Below are positions 10,869 through 24,800 of a stretch of 64,000 bases of DNA, one piece after another; the stretch's first letter is position 1, and each line of letters begins with the position of its first letter. Source of the DNA: Craspedostauros australis (Eukaryota > Bacillariophyta > Bacillariophyceae > Mastogloiales > Achnanthaceae); contig JAMXDE010000052.1 in assembly GCA_026770025.1 (NCBI GenBank), positions 186,001 to 250,000 on the forward strand, in the 5' to 3' direction. The notes below the pieces were generated by a model. That model was not told where the DNA came from. It saw only the letters and a list, made by a program, of their open reading frames with translations, and searched no databases. Both the position numbers and the translations under genes were made by a program.

Positions 10869-13800
10869 AACAAGACGTGGTCAGCAGACAGGAGCGGATT
10901 AAGATAGTTTCTCAACCATCTCGGATGATGAACCGCAACAAGTACAACGCCGGCTCGGAAGGAATGGAGCATGCGACACCGTTGATAGACCAACAGTCAG
11001 TTGGTGCAAAATCGATGACGACGATACCACTCTTCGATGCGGACCAACGCGGAGTTGTAGCTTCAAGAGAAAAAGAATGGCCTCGACTTGTGCACGGTTT
11101 CAAGGTCATTCTCAAGGCTATCTGCACCGACGATCATCCTCTCGTGCTCTATTTGGACGGTGAGTGAAACCGACGGCACCGTGGTTTGTACACGCGTATT
11201 GCTGCAGACTCGTTTGCGTGCTTGGACCGCCCATACGTTTTCTTCTATATGTACGAGTACGCTGGCACGTTGTGTCACGCCGCACAACGCCATCTCACAT
11301 GCTCTAACCTCGCTTGTGTCACATTGTCGCTCGCAATCTTTCGTATCCATAGACCTCCAATGGATCGACGAGCGATCTCTCAAGCTCATCACGGAGATCT
11401 TGATCGATCCTTCCATCTGCAACCTCCTCATCATCGGATCATACCGATCCAACGAGGTGCACAACGATCCTCAACATCAACTTACCACAGCGGTCTCACA
11501 GTGGAAAACCAACGGAAAGACCATCCACGACATTCCCCTCAATGATCTCACGGTCACCCAAACTGTGGAGCTTCTCGCATCGTCGCTTCGGTTGGATACC
11601 ACAAAAACAACCCCTCTTGCGAAGTTGCTCCATGACAAGACCAAAGGCAACGTACTATACACCATGCAAGCGTTGGAGGGGCTCCGCCGTCGCAAGGTCT
11701 TGACTCGCAACATCCATACGCTGCAATGGGAATGGAATGAGCAGCGAGCAGCCGATGAGATCGACCTATCAGCGAACGTGGTCGACCTGATCACGGCGAA
11801 GCTCCATTCGCTGCCAGAGGACCTGCAAAAGTGCTTGCAGATGGCTTCATTCCTGCGATCGACGTTCCGTCAGTCGTTGTTGGAGACGTTGATGGACTGG
11901 GAGATCGAAGAGCGTCAGTTGAATCTGGTAGATGGCATGGGTGCCACGAAAACCCTGTCGGTGACCGAGATGAGCGTAGGTGAGGCACTGGATATGGCCG
12001 TCAAGGAAGAGCTGTTGGAGAGAATCGAGACGGATGCAGGTCCGACCCAACACCTGGTCAACTCAGGCGCGATGTTCCGTTTTGTTCATGATCGAATCCA
12101 GCAGGCGGCCTTCTCGCTGTCACCCCCAGGCGACGAGCTCGACCGAATGAAATTTCGGGTGGGCAAGTATCTCATGGAGATCGCATCTGATCCCATGTTG
12201 GGCGAAGACTGGATGTGGTTCATGGCTGCGGACCATCTCGAGAACGTGTCGCCACTCACGGTATCTGATCACATCATTTCAACCATTGACTACACCAAGC
12301 TCAATCTCAAGGCAGGACAGCTCGCAGTTGGTGTTTCTGCTTTCGTTCCGGCAGCAAAGTACCTGAACCGAGCCTTGACGAATCTAGAGATCAAGATCGC
12401 TGATCCTTGGGAGGCGCAATATGAATTGTGCAGGGATGTCTATCACGGCCTCTCTGAGATCGAGCTGACCCTCGGCAACTACGACAAGGGATTGATGCTG
12501 TGCCAAACTATTGTGGAAAGATCCGATCACTTCATCGAGGACAAGATCTTGGTGAACTTGTCGCTAGTCAAGGCACTGAATCGTCTGGAACGATACAAAG
12601 AATCGGTAGTTCTCCAGCTCGAATCGCTCAAGCTTTTGAAGACCTTCCCTGTGAGGAATCATCTATTCCTGGCTCTCAGGGATTTCCAGAAGATCAATAC
12701 CTACTTCTCCAAGCACACCGACGACGAGGTAATCAAGATCTCCATCATGACGGACCCAAAGATGAAGCTGACAATGGAGCTACTGGAACACATGATTTTC
12801 TCAGCCCACTGCTCGAACCAGGTTGGAACATTGATGTTCATCCTGTTCCGACAAGTCAGACTCACACTGAAGCATGGTCTATGTGCAGAAGGAGCCTACG
12901 CCTTCTGTTGCGCCGGAGTCGTTCTCATCAATATCCTCAAGAAGATAGATCTGGGCAAGCGGCTCTGTGCCTTGGCAAGACGGATCATTGATGCGACTGA
13001 ATCCAAGCACATCTTTGGTGCTTACATTGCCTCGGCGGCGAGCTACGTCGATGCTTGGTCCCAGCCTGTTCACGTTTGCCTGGCCGACCTACGTCGAGGC
13101 CATCACGCTGCGATGGAAACAGGTGACTTGGAGCCGGCATACCGATGCTGGGCAACCAGTTTACTCATCGCATCCGTGGCTGGATTGCCTCTCGTCCCAC
13201 TGTGTCGGGCGGTAAAATCATTCCTTGCGCAAGCAGAGCACTACGGCCTGAATGCTCTGAAAGAGTTCCTTACAGTTCCCTGCGGCATGTGGATGACCAT
13301 GGCTGGCAAGAACGACCCCACCGCATCATTCACACAAGACACCTGGAGGAATTCCGTGGACTCGATATCGGTGAAAGATAGCAAGCCTTCAGAATGGATC
13401 AAAGGGATGTTCACCTGTTGGAGTTGTATACAACTGGCAGCATACTTTGGTGACCTCGAGGTGGGAAAGAAGTGCGTCGATCCACTTGAGCAAGTTTGCA
13501 AAGCAGAGCACTCAATGATGGTCCTATCTCTCAAGGCGTTCCATTCTGGACTCGTCATGTCCAGGCTGGCTCAACGAATAACCAACAACAACCGAAAGCG
13601 ACGGAAGTATTATCGCCGCTCGAAGCAATATATACAAACCATGAAGGGGTTCATCGAAACCAAGGGTGGAACCTCTCTCCATCGATACATGATCATGCAA
13701 GCAGATGCCATGGCGGCATCCGGAAAGGAATCGGAAGAGGCTGTGAAGGCAGCATACGACAAGGCCATCTCGTTCTCTGCCCGCTCTGGCCATATCCACG

Positions 13801-14243
13801 AGACAGCGCTGGCGAATGAGCTTGCCGCCGAGTATTTGTTGCACAAGCAGCCGCTGGTGAACACCGAGGGTGAGTCAAGCGATCGTGGCAACAGCAATCA
13901 CAGCCCAAACATGGAGATTGGGAAAGAAAATGCCAACAGCATGGCTTTCAAAAGCACAAGCATGTTGTATGACGATACAGAATCCTACTGGCCGCGGCAG
14001 TATCTGGGGAATGCCATCTCGCTGTACAACGAGTGGGGAGCAAAGGCAAAGGTGGAACATTTGCTGCAGAAATATCCAACCTTGCTCGATAGAGGCATGG
14101 TCGAGGACGGCGTCAATGGAGACGGAGGAGAGGGCACCAGACGGCGGCGGAAACGAAGCATGATGAAGCACACTGCGGATACGCGGATGTGCGTTGCCAC
14201 AGCCCACAAAATCATGGCGGAGGTGAACTTTGATGCGTTGTGA
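9950..14243 (+). CDS. ST3: STAND/AAA_16 ATPase-TPR protein, two exons
   Basis: Exons 9950-11159 and 11353-14243 join to 1366 aa; the 193 nt intron starts GTGAGT, ends AG and is phase 1. Splicing rebuilds Walker B as LVLYLD-DLQWIDER; without splicing the frame stops two codons past the donor (LDGE-stop). Exon 1 holds an acidic N-terminus (IDIYSIDDDD), the entry motif HFIGREDELERL near residue 115, Walker A GYSGTGKSAL near 160, a low-complexity linker with ten alanines, and the conserved block CHVGKGKYDQFNNAGNLS. Exon 2 holds the sensor strand LLIIGSYRSNEV, the hallmark FVHDRIQQAAFSL near 643, helical repeats, and the C-terminal ANELAAEYLL and YNEWGAKAKVEHL blocks. This resembles the ATPase/TPR module of COG3899 signalling kinases without the kinase. 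The exact role is unknown. Confidence 0.9.
10837..10869 (+). repeat. (GCT)n microsatellite coding poly-Ala in ST3
   Basis: About ten consecutive GCT codons sit in the linker between Walker A and Walker B of ST3. ST4, the closest full-length relative in exon 1, has no such run at the same place, so the tract is a recent expansion in a fast-changing loop. Confidence 0.9.
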
Positions 14244-16073
14244 ATCCGTGCAGAGTAATAGAGACGAATAGAGTGCTCTTATGACAGTACTGGCTGGAAC
14301 AACTACACGTTCATACTCGAGCATCTACTTTCAATGCAACAAATGTAGGACGCCATTTGTACAGGTGTTTCGAACGTGGATAATTCCGTCATATCTGTGG
14401 TTTTATCGAACGTGTTTGTTCGCGAATCGTTGCCCAATGTGAGAGTGTCCCGAATGACTGTATTTCTGGAACTTCGAAAGTGTGGTCAAGTTTGTGTTGG
14501 AGTTAGTTGCACGTAATACGATACGTTCCACAAGTACTTCAATTGTGTGCTTGACTTGTACAAATTACTTCATGGAAGATCCATGCTGATCTGTGGAGAT
14601 CTGTGAGAACTTACTTGATGAGAACATGAGTTGAACTAGTCTAGAATGTTGGAGGCGAGACAATACGTCAACACTCCGTCTTGCGTCTTGATTCAAGCGG
14701 CCGCGGTCAATTGCAAATTCCAAGTGCTGTCATGCGAGCCAACGATCGGTGTTGGTTTGATTTGTGAGGAGTATCGCACTTTTTGCGAGCTCAGCAGAAT
14801 TGTGGACGTGTCGCATCGCATCTCTCCGCATTTGTGATCGCTGCAGCTACGACTATGTTCGCTGAAGTCTACTCTCCTCTGCACCACAAGAATAGTCACG
14901 CTCACTGACATGGACGGTACACATTGCGTCCGATGGTGCACTGGCGGAGCGGATTATTTGAACTTTGTGGTGATGAACCTGTGGCAGTGTGTTGTTCCAT
15001 GTCACTTCGCGAGGTGTTGGCTGGACGCCAATAGCCCAAGTCCAACTTTCCATTTTGTGGCGCTGGTTTTGCTTGGGTTTTCTTTCCCCATGGCTATTTG
15101 CCATGTTGTGGCGGAGGGGTGACCACTTTCGTGCTGCAGTGTCTTGTCATTTGTCCTTCCCATAAATCGGAAGCAGGAAGAAGTGCTGGCGCTGATGATG
15201 TTTGTTGTGTCGCGCATCGAGACCAATACCGCTTGTGCACAGTCGTTCTTTCTGGTTCCATCCTTCGCGACCTTCGCGTTTGGCGGTTCTTTGTTTGCCA
15301 CCTGTCATGTTCCACGGTGGTTATTCTGGATACCAGCGAGCGAACATGCAACGGGATGACTTGGTTTGGCAACTCACAAGTTCCATTGCAGTTCGTGTGG
15401 AAAGACCACGTGGCATGTGAGAAACTTACCTTGTGTCTGTGTGAGAAAACCAAAGTGGAACCTCTCGTTCGCGCGCTTTTTCTGTGCAAGATTGCAGGTC
15501 CTGTTCGTGGAGCCGTCTGTACTCGTAGATCGTACTCTCGCCCTTGGGCGAATACAATCGTTTGACACACTTGTTTCCCTTTTGTCATCGTGGGTGGATG
15601 GATCGATTCGTTTGCCAGTTGGGACATTCTTGTCTTCGCGTTGGCTTCAGTTATGGTATCGTATTTTCGATCAACAAAGAATTACTCCCTTGACGATTGT
15701 CAACGAACCCCGACCAGCCAACGATCATCGCTCTTCACGCAATGGTGAGCGTGAATGTGTGGGCGTTTTGGTATGAGGTGCGCAAGATGCGTCCGAACTT
15801 GCAGGCACTCCCTTGCGGCATCGCTGTGGGCACTCCACGAACGCGACACTCAATCGCTCAGACAGACGCTTTTCATTGCATGTTGGCGTTAACCATCGAC
15901 CGGGAGAGCAGAGAGACAACATCAAAATCAAAGATTCGAATTGTGATCACATTCAGACAATCGCAACATCCACCCCGCAACAAGCTATCGTTGTGGCACA
16001 CTAACCGAACGTGTAACCGCCAAGCACTATACCATACGATACCGTACAATACCATACCATACACCAAGCAGCC
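14244..16073. other. Intergenic ST3-ST4 (1.8 kb)
   Basis: No gene with recognisable homology was seen on either strand; the short open frames present lack protein-like composition. The last ~50 bp carry 'accata/ccgta' strings before the ST4 ATG. Confidence 0.5.
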
Positions 16074-19000
16074 ATGGTGAACCGCCGCGCTTCCAAGGTC
16101 ATCCACGTTCCATCCTTCGATTCCGAGAAGCCGTCTTCGGTGTCGCATCTGCATTGCGGTGGCGATGCCAATGCCCAAGGCGCCTCTTCGAATGCCACCA
16201 ATCGATCTCTTCATGACGGAACGGCCATCAGCGATTGCACAGGCGGTTCAGCCAAAGACAGAGCCAGCGCGACGTTCGAATCCAAACTCGACATCTACAG
16301 CATCGACGACGATGAAGAGTACGAGCACTCAGATTCGGACGATGAACTCAACGGCGCCGATTGCGCCGAGAATCCTGATGACGCAGATGGCCAAGGCGCA
16401 AGCAGCGATCAGTGGGATCAGCTGCGATTCGATCACTTCATCGGACGCGAAGATGAACTGGAGCGCTTGAAATCGATCTACGCACGCATCTGCCGCAAAC
16501 CGTCCAAGACATCCGACGACAGCAACCGACTCGCAAATGGCATGGCAAAAGGCGCAGGCAAAGGCAACAAAGAACCGCAGGTTGTTCTCATCCATGGCTA
16601 TTCGGGGACAGGAAAGTCAGCCTTGGTGAATCGCTTCTTGGGGGACTTGGGTGTCACGATGTCACCTCCGAACACCACGCCATCAACATCAAACGAAGAT
16701 GGTGTTGTAGAACAGAAGAAGAGACAGGCTGATTTGCACCCGTGCCATGTCGGCAAGGGGAAGTACGACCAATTCAAGAATGCGGGCAACTTGTCCGCCA
16801 TCGTCGATGCCTTGTCCAGCCTCTTCGACCATCTCAAAGAAGCAGAAGACATTCTGGAAAGCAAACGAATCCGGGACACCCTGTGCAAGAAACTGAACAA
16901 GGCCCTGCGCAGCCGCATGTGCAAAATCATCCCTGGCCTCTCCAACATGTTGGAGTGGGATATTATGAGCTGTCGGCAGATCGATATTGGCGAAGAAGAT
17001 ATGGCCAGCAGGCAAGAACGCATGAAGATCTTTTCCAAGCCATCTCGGATGATGAACCGCAACAAGTACAATGCCGGCTCGGAAGGAATGGAGCATGCGG
17101 CACCGTCGATTGATGAGTATTCGGTCAGCGCGAAGTCGATGACGACGATCTCACTTTTCGACGCGGACCAACGCGGAGTTGTGGGTTCGAGAGAAAAAGA
17201 ATGGCCTCGGATCGTGCACGGTTTCAAGGTGATCCTCAAAGCCATCTGCACCGACGATCATCCGCTTGTTCTCTATTTGGACGGTGAGTGAAGCCAACGG
17301 CACCGTGTTTTGTGCACGCGTATTGTTATGTACTCGGATATGTTCTTGGACCGCCCATGCATTTTCTTCTATACGTTGAGTAGGCTGACACGTCGTGTTA
17401 CACCGCGCGACATCATCTCACGGAATCACCCTTGTACCACACTCCGACCTTTCCTTTTCCGCATTCGCACACCCGTATTCCACGCAAACAGATCTCCAAT
17501 GGGTTGATGAACGATCACTCAAGCTCATCACTGAGATCTTGATCGATCCTTCCATCCGCAACCTCCTCATCATCGGATCATACCGATCCAACGAGGTGCA
17601 CAACGATCCTCAACACCAACTCACCACTGCCGTCTCACAGTGGGAAACCAACGGAAAGACCATCCACGACATTCCTCTCAATGATCTCACGATCACCCAA
17701 ACCGCGGAGTTCCTCGCATCGTCACTTCGGTTAGATACTACCGAAGCAGCTCCTCTGGCCAAGTTGCTCCATGACAAGACCAAAGGCAACGTACTATACA
17801 CCATGCAAGCGTTGGAGGGACTGCGCCGTCGCAAGGCTCTGACTCGAAACATCCACACGCTGCAATGGGAATGGGATGAGCAGCGAGCAGCCGATGAGAT
17901 CGACCTATCAGCGAATGTCGTCGACCTGATCACATCCAAGCTGCATTCGCTTCCGGACGACCTGCAAAAGTGCTTGCAGATGGCTTCATTCCTACGATCG
18001 ACGTTCCGTCAGTCGTTGTTGGAGACGCTGATGGACTGGGAGATGGAACAGCATCAGATTCATCAGACAGATGGTGAAAACGCAATGCGCACCCTGTCGG
18101 TGACCGAGATGAGCGTAGGTGAGGCACTGGATATGGCAGTGAAAGAGGAACTGCTCGAGAGGACCAGTGCCAATCCGGACGCAGGTCCAGCTGAAGCCGC
18201 TGTCGACTCAGGCGCGACGTTCCGCTTCGCCCACGATCGAATCCAGCAGGCGGCCTTCTCGCTGTCTCCTCCAGGTGACGAGCTTGACCAAATGAAGTTT
18301 CGGGTGGGCAAGTATCTCATGGAGATCGGGTCTGATCCCATGCTGGGCGAAGACTGGATGTGGTTCATGGCTGCGGACCATCTCGAGAACGTGTCGTCGC
18401 TCACGGTATCCGATCACATCATTCCAACCATCGATCTCATCAATCTCAACCTCAAGGCAGGACAGCTTGCAGTTGGCGTTTCCGCCTTCGTTCCGGCAGC
18501 GAAGTACCTGAACCAAGCCCTGACGAATCTAGAGATCAAGATCGCTGATCCTTGGGAGACGCAGTACGGTCTGTGCAGGGATGTGTATCACAGCCTCTCC
18601 GAGATCGAACTGACCCTCGGTAACTACGAGACGGGGTCGATGCTATGTCAGACCATCGTCGAGAGGTCCGATCAGTACGTAGAGGACAAGATCTTGGTGA
18701 ACATGTCGTTGGTGAAGGCACTTAATCGCTTGGAACGTTTCAAAGAATCGTTGGATCTCCAACTCGAATCGCTCAAGCTTCTAAAGACTTTTCCTGTGAG
18801 AAATCATATCTTCTTGGCTCTCAGAGACAAACGCAAGATCAACACCTACTTCTCCAAACACACTGACGAAGACATAATGAAGCTCCCCGCCATGAAGGAC
18901 CCCAAGATCAAATTGACAATGGAGATATTGCATCGTGCCACTCACTCGGCCCATTGCTCGAGCCAGATTGGAACATTGATCTTCATTTTGTTCCGACAAG

Positions 19001-20382
19001 TCAGACTCATCCTGAAGCACGGCTTGTGCGCGGAAGGTGCGTATTCCTTCTGCGCTGCTGGGGTGATTCTCCTGAATACCTTCAAGGAGGTGGACCTCGG
19101 CAAACGGCTGTGTGCGTTATCGAGACGTATCCTCGATGCAACTGACTCCAAGCACATCTTTGGCAGTTACATCGCCGTGATGGGAATTTACATCGACGCA
19201 TGGTCCAAGCCTGTCCACGTGTGCTTGGCCGATCTGCGTCGAGGCCATCACGATGCAATGGAAACGGGTGACTTGGAGTCTGCATACAGATGCTGGGGAG
19301 GGAGTTTGCTCTTTGCATTCGTAGCTGGCTTACCTCTCGTCTCGCTGCATCGAGTGGGGAAGTCATACCTGGCTCAACTACGGCATTATGGCCTCAAGGC
19401 TATAGAAGAGATCTTTGTGTCCGCATTCGCAACGTGGGTGGTCTTGCTTGGCAAAAACGACCCCACGGCAGCCTTCGCAGAAGACAAGTGGCGTCATCTG
19501 GCCGACTCAATGTCGGTGAAGGATCCCAATCCTTCAGAATGGGCCAGTGCGCTGTATTCTTGTTGGGGTTCCATACAGCTGGCAACATTCTTCGGTGACC
19601 TGGAGGTTGCCAAGAAGTATGTTGCCCCACTTGAACGTCTTTGCAAAATAGAACACTCGATGGTGGCTCTGGCTCTCGAGGCGTTTCATTCTGGTCTCAC
19701 CATGTCGAGATTGGCTCAACGAATCACAAACAACAACCGGAAGCGACGAAAGTATTATCGCCGCTCGAAGCAACGAATGAGAACCTTGAAGGCTTTCATC
19801 GAAACGAAGGGCGGGAACTCTCTCCATCGGTACATGATTATGCAAGCAGATGCAATGGCGGCATCTGGAAAGCAACAGGAGGAGACTGTGAAGGCGGCTT
19901 ACGACAAGGCTATCTCGATCTCTGCTCGCTCTGGCCATATCCACGAGACAGCGCTGGCGAATGAGCTTGCCGCCGAGTACTTTCTCCTCAAGAGTTCGTC
20001 CTCACAACTGTCTGGTACAACTGCGAATGGCAACCGCAGAAGCAGTCGTGATTTCATGTTCGGAGAGCCCAGCACATCGATGTACGAAAACACGACCATT
20101 GTCGAAGACGATACGGAGTGGTACTGGCCACGACTGTATCTGAGGAATGCCATCTCATTGTACAACGAGTGGGGAGCAAAGGCGAAGGTGGAACAGCTCT
20201 TGAAGAAGTATCCGGACCTCCTCCATCGAAGCATGGTGGAGGGCTGCATTGATGGAAGCGACGGAGGGGAAATCAACGGCCGACGGCGGAACCGGAGAAT
20301 GACGAAGCACACAGCAGATACACGGATGTGCGTGACCACGGCACACAAGATGATGGCAGAGGTGAACTTTGATGCACTGTAA
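16074..20382 (+). CDS. ST4: STAND/AAA_16 ATPase-TPR protein, two exons
   Basis: Exons 16074-17283 and 17492-20382 give 1366 aa, the same total length as ST3. The 208 nt phase-1 intron (GTGAGT...CAG) splits Walker B: LVLYLD-DLQWVDER. Exon 1 has the acidic leader (LDIYSIDDDEE), HFIGREDELERL, Walker A GYSGTGKSAL and CHVGKGKYDQFKNAGNLS. Exon 2 has LLIIGSYRSNEV, FRFAHDRIQQAAFSL, the helical repeat region and ALANELAAEYFLL. Exon 1 is closest to ST3. The first third of exon 2 is nearly identical to ST1 (DWEMEQHQIHQTDG block), while the tail before YNEWGAKAKVEQL is unlike both. It is a P-loop ATPase with a probable TPR-type sensing half and no visible output domain; signalling is inferred from the family. 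Confidence 0.9.
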
Positions 20383-20915
20383 CTGTACGAGTTCATCAGA
20401 AGCAGACCATCATCATTGGGAAACTCCAGTTCCTCTGGAACAATATGTGTACAGTTGTGCTAGTCTATCACAGATAGAGATTAGGCACTCACACGCCTTC
20501 GATACACTCGGCAAAGTCGAAAGACGTGAACTTTGCAGTTGGCATACTGGAGGCAACTTGATTAGGTAGTATCAGAATACTAGCAAGTCATCGTTTTGCC
20601 TCTTCGTAGCCATCGATCACTCCCTTTGGTGATTTGTTTGTGGCTACACAGAATCTCCATGACATTCTCCACCATCGCAGATCGACCCACCAATTTATCA
20701 ATCGGGTCGACCCGACCACAATATTATCAATGAGAAATAGTTGTGTCTTTCGAACTTAACGGTTCGATATTCTTGTTCGTATCCGACATCTCGTTGCGTG
20801 TCCCTGAGGATACGGTTTTCGAAAGCCGACGACATTGACATGGCTGGGCAACATCGCTTGGATGGCCAGGGACAACCAATAATGTGTTTAGAATTCTGAA
20901 AATTACATGTTCTGG
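20383..20915. other. Intergenic downstream of ST4
   Basis: Nothing gene-like was recognised between the ST4 stop and the foldback element. Confidence 0.5.
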
Positions 20916-21326
20916 AGTCTTGCGGGACTACATCAAGAGAAAATCAGTGCGATGATCGAATTGTGCTTTGAATGTTCAAACACGACAACAAAGCGAGAAA
21001 TTCCTTGAACTGCGTAGTTTCCATTAACGGACAATCAATAGTCGGACATAGTTGAATATGAGGACAAATCCGGACAGTTCCTGACAAATCCGGACAAGCC
21101 TCCACACTAACTGGATAAAATATCGATTCCATGTAGTCGTAAATGTCCAGATCTGTCCGGATTTGTCAGATAATGTCCGTATTTGTCCTCAAGTTCAACG
21201 TTGTCCGATAGAATCCGTTAAGTCAATGCTCAACATTGCTGAATTTCTCTCAAATAGTCAACTTCGAAGAAAAATGACAAACTTGATCGATAACGTGGTT
21301 CTGTCCTTTTCTAGTCCCGCAAGACT
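20916..21326. mobile_element. ~410 bp foldback (MITE-like) inverted-repeat element
   Basis: The ends are inverted copies: agtcttgcgggacta at 20916-20930 and tagtcccgcaagact at 21312-21326. Further in, 'gagaaattc', 'ttaacgga' and 'gtcggacatagttgaatatgagg' on the left are mirrored by 'gtcctcaagttcaacgttgtccga', 'ccgttaa' and 'gaatttctc' on the right. The central arms carry repeated gacaaatccggac strings in opposite orientation (about 21063-21096 and 21155-21190). There is no coding capacity. The shape fits a non-autonomous DNA-transposon derivative or a long hairpin-forming repeat. Its right end lies ~47 bp from the left border of the tandem duplication. Confidence 0.65.
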
Positions 21327-21874
21327 AGAAAAGATGTCAACGCACGAATTCTGGACAAATTATTGGGTGTCCCAGAACTTCGCTTGTGTCCATCCATGAC
21401 CCATTCTCCATCCAAAGCACCAACGAAGAACACTGCGACATTCATTACCGTTTCCAAGTGTCTCTCGTGCCTCCTTCGCTGTCCACCTGGAGCCATTTCG
21501 GGTTGCTGGAACAGCAGTGTCCAAACTTGCGCGGCGCCATCGTGATGCCTTGAAGGCCGTGACCAGAAACGACATAGTGCTTGCGAACATCCCTGCCAAC
21601 AGTCTGTTGTCACGAAGGAGAGCACCAGCACTCACATCGCATTCCCCGGCTCTTCATCCTTGGAGCTGAACGTGCCTGCGTCCTCACTTCAGAGACAGAG
21701 ACAGAGAGAGAGAGAGAGCATTGGACTTCATTCATAATACACAAACACATCCACGTGCCAATACCAACACGCTCTTTCAAGACAGTGTCGGTATAATCCG
21801 TCGGGTCTCGCAACATCAGACCCCGCAATACTTCGCACCATTCGAAACCATCGATCGACAAGGCATCAAGCACC

Positions 21875-24800
21875 ATGGCAGACAAAACAACTCCCTGTGA
21901 GCAGACGGATGATCAAACGTACGCTTCATCACATCCAGGCACAGACACTACCGATGATCCCAAGCACAGTATCTACGACGACGACAACCACACCTTCGGT
22001 GACGACGACGATGGCAACGATGACGATGACGAACAGTGGGATCAACTGCGGCTCAACACCTTCGTGGGACGCGAAGATGAGCTGGAACGATTGAATTCGA
22101 TCTACGGCCGCATATGTCGCAAACCACTGACGAAGCCCACACGTGATGACAGCAGTAGTGCCGATAGCAACAAGGATGCACAGGTCGTTCTCATCCACGG
22201 CTATTCAGGGACGGGCAAATCAGCATTGGTGGACCGTTTCTTGCATAGATTGAATGATGGCGCAACCAAGTCACCATCGCCGCCCCCATCATCTCCGCCG
22301 TCTCAAACTGACACATCCGCAATTGCTCACTCTGTACAGAATGAATCACCCATGCCATCAAACAAGCGACGGGCTGACTCGCATCCATGTCACTATGGAA
22401 AGGGAAAGTACGACCAATTCAATGCAGGTGGCAATCTCTCGGCCATCGTGGATGCGCTGTCACATTTCTTTCGGAGCCTTGTTGCATCTGGCGACACCGA
22501 AGAATGCCACCGGATCAGGATGGGACTCAATCGGAGGATGGATGTCACACGCCGCATGCTTGCGTGCCGCGCCATTCCAGGGCTTGTGTCTTTGTTGAAG
22601 GAACATCGGGCAAGTCATGCAGGCAGTGTGGTCGATATCGCGACCTCAAACAGTTTCGGAAGCGGTCACTCAAGCGAGTTGCTTCGCGAAGAGCAGGCGT
22701 CGGTTTCTGCAGGTTCGATAGCTTCGGGGAGTGTGATGAACACAGGCGCGTTCTCTCATGCTGGATCCAAAACGAACGAGTGGGTTCAGTTGGTGTACAG
22801 CTTCAAGGTCGTTCTGAAGGCCATCTGCACTGACGGCCGTCCTCTCGTGCTCTATCTGGATGGTGAGTGATAGCGATGGGATCGTCTGCTTCATGTGTGC
22901 GATGTTCCTCCACGGTCTCGGCGTGGCATCGTACGAGTACGCTGTCGCAACGCACCACACTGAACCACCGTTGTATCTTTCGCGTTCCCAATCTCTCACA
23001 TTCGCACACCAAAACCCACGCAAACAGATCTTCAATGGATTGATGAACGATCCCTCAAGCTCATTACGGAGATCTTGATCGACCAATCCATCCGCAACCT
23101 TCTCATCATCGGATCATACCGATCCAACGAGGTGCACAACGATCCTCAGCATCAACTCACCACGGCCGTCTCACAGTGGAAAACCGACGGAAAGACCATC
23201 CACGACATTCCCCTCAATGATCTCACAGTCACCCAAACTGCGGAGTTGCTTGCATCGTCACTTCGGTTGGATGTAGTCAAAACAGCCCCTCTGGCCAAGC
23301 TGCTCCACGACAAGACCAAAGGCAACGTTCTCTACACCATGCAAGCGTTGGAGGGACTGCGCCGTCGCAAGGTTCTGACTCGCAACATCCACACAATGCA
23401 ATGGGAATGGGATGAGCAGCGAGCAGCCGATGAGATCGACCTATCAGCGAATGTCGTCGACCTGATCACATCGAAGCTGCAGTCACTGCCTGAGGATCTT
23501 CGGAGGTGCTTACAGATGGCTTCATTTCTGCGATCGACATTCCGTCAATCGTTGTTGGAGACGCTGATGGACATGGAGATTGAACACCAGCAGCAGAAGG
23601 CAGATGGTGGAGACACCATGCGTACCTTGGCAGTGGCCGATATGAGCGTAGGTGACGCATTGAATCTAGCAGTGAAGGAGGAACTGTTGGAGAGACTCGA
23701 TGTCGACACAGCAACCGCCGCAGAGATAGCTGAAGGCACAGTCACCTCAGGTGCGACGTTCCGCTTCGTTCATGACCGAATCCAACAGGCGGCCTTCTCG
23801 TTGACTCCTCCGGGTGACGAACTCGATCAAATGAAGTATCAGGTCGGGAAACACCTCATGGGGATCGCGTCTGATCCCATGCTGGGTGAAGATTGGATGT
23901 GGTTTGTGGCCGCAGATCATCTGGAGAATGCATCTTCGCTCACAACCACCAACACTATCATCCCGGAGCTTGATTTGATCAAGCTGAACCTTAAGGTTGG
24001 GCAGCTTGCCGTTGGCGTGGCTGCCTTTCTCCCAGCAATGAAATACTTGAACCGGGCATTGACGAATCTGGAGGTCAAGATAGCTGACCCTTGGAAGACG
24101 CAGCATGAGCTGTGTTTGGAGATCTACCATCGATTATCCGAGGTTGAGCTGACCCTCGGCAACTATGAGAAGGGATCGACCCTGTCCCAGACCATCATCG
24201 ACAACTGCAGCAATTCCATCGAAGATATCGTCAAAGTGAATTCATCCCTCGCGGTGGCTCTCGAACGGATGGAGAGACACGAGGAAGCTTGTGTCTTGCA
24301 CCTTCGGTCGCTCAAGTTGCTGGGGACGTTCCCAATGAGAAACCATCTATTCCTGGCACTGAGAGACTTCAGAAAGCTCAAGAAGTACTTCGCGAAGCAC
24401 ACGGATGAAGAGGTGCTGAACCTTCCCACCATGACCGATCCCAAGATGTTGATGACGATGAAGATCTTACAGTCTCTCGGGTCGACCTCCTTCCTGGCTG
24501 CCAGGGATGCGACGATGCTGCTTGCGGGATTTCGCCAGGTGACGTTGATGCTGAAGCATGGGCTGAATGGTGAAAGTGCCTATGGCGCTTATGTGACGCG
24601 ATCGGTCGCATTACATGTCATGAAGGATGTGAAATTCGCAAAACGGCTGCAAACGCTCCCGGCAAGGATTCTCGCTACGACGCACTCCAAATACGTGATG
24701 TGCCAGTTCTTCATGGCAGATACAGGATTTCTGGCTGCGTGGTCCGAGCCTGTACATGTATGTTTGGCAGCCTATCAAAAAGGTCATCAGGCTGGGATGG

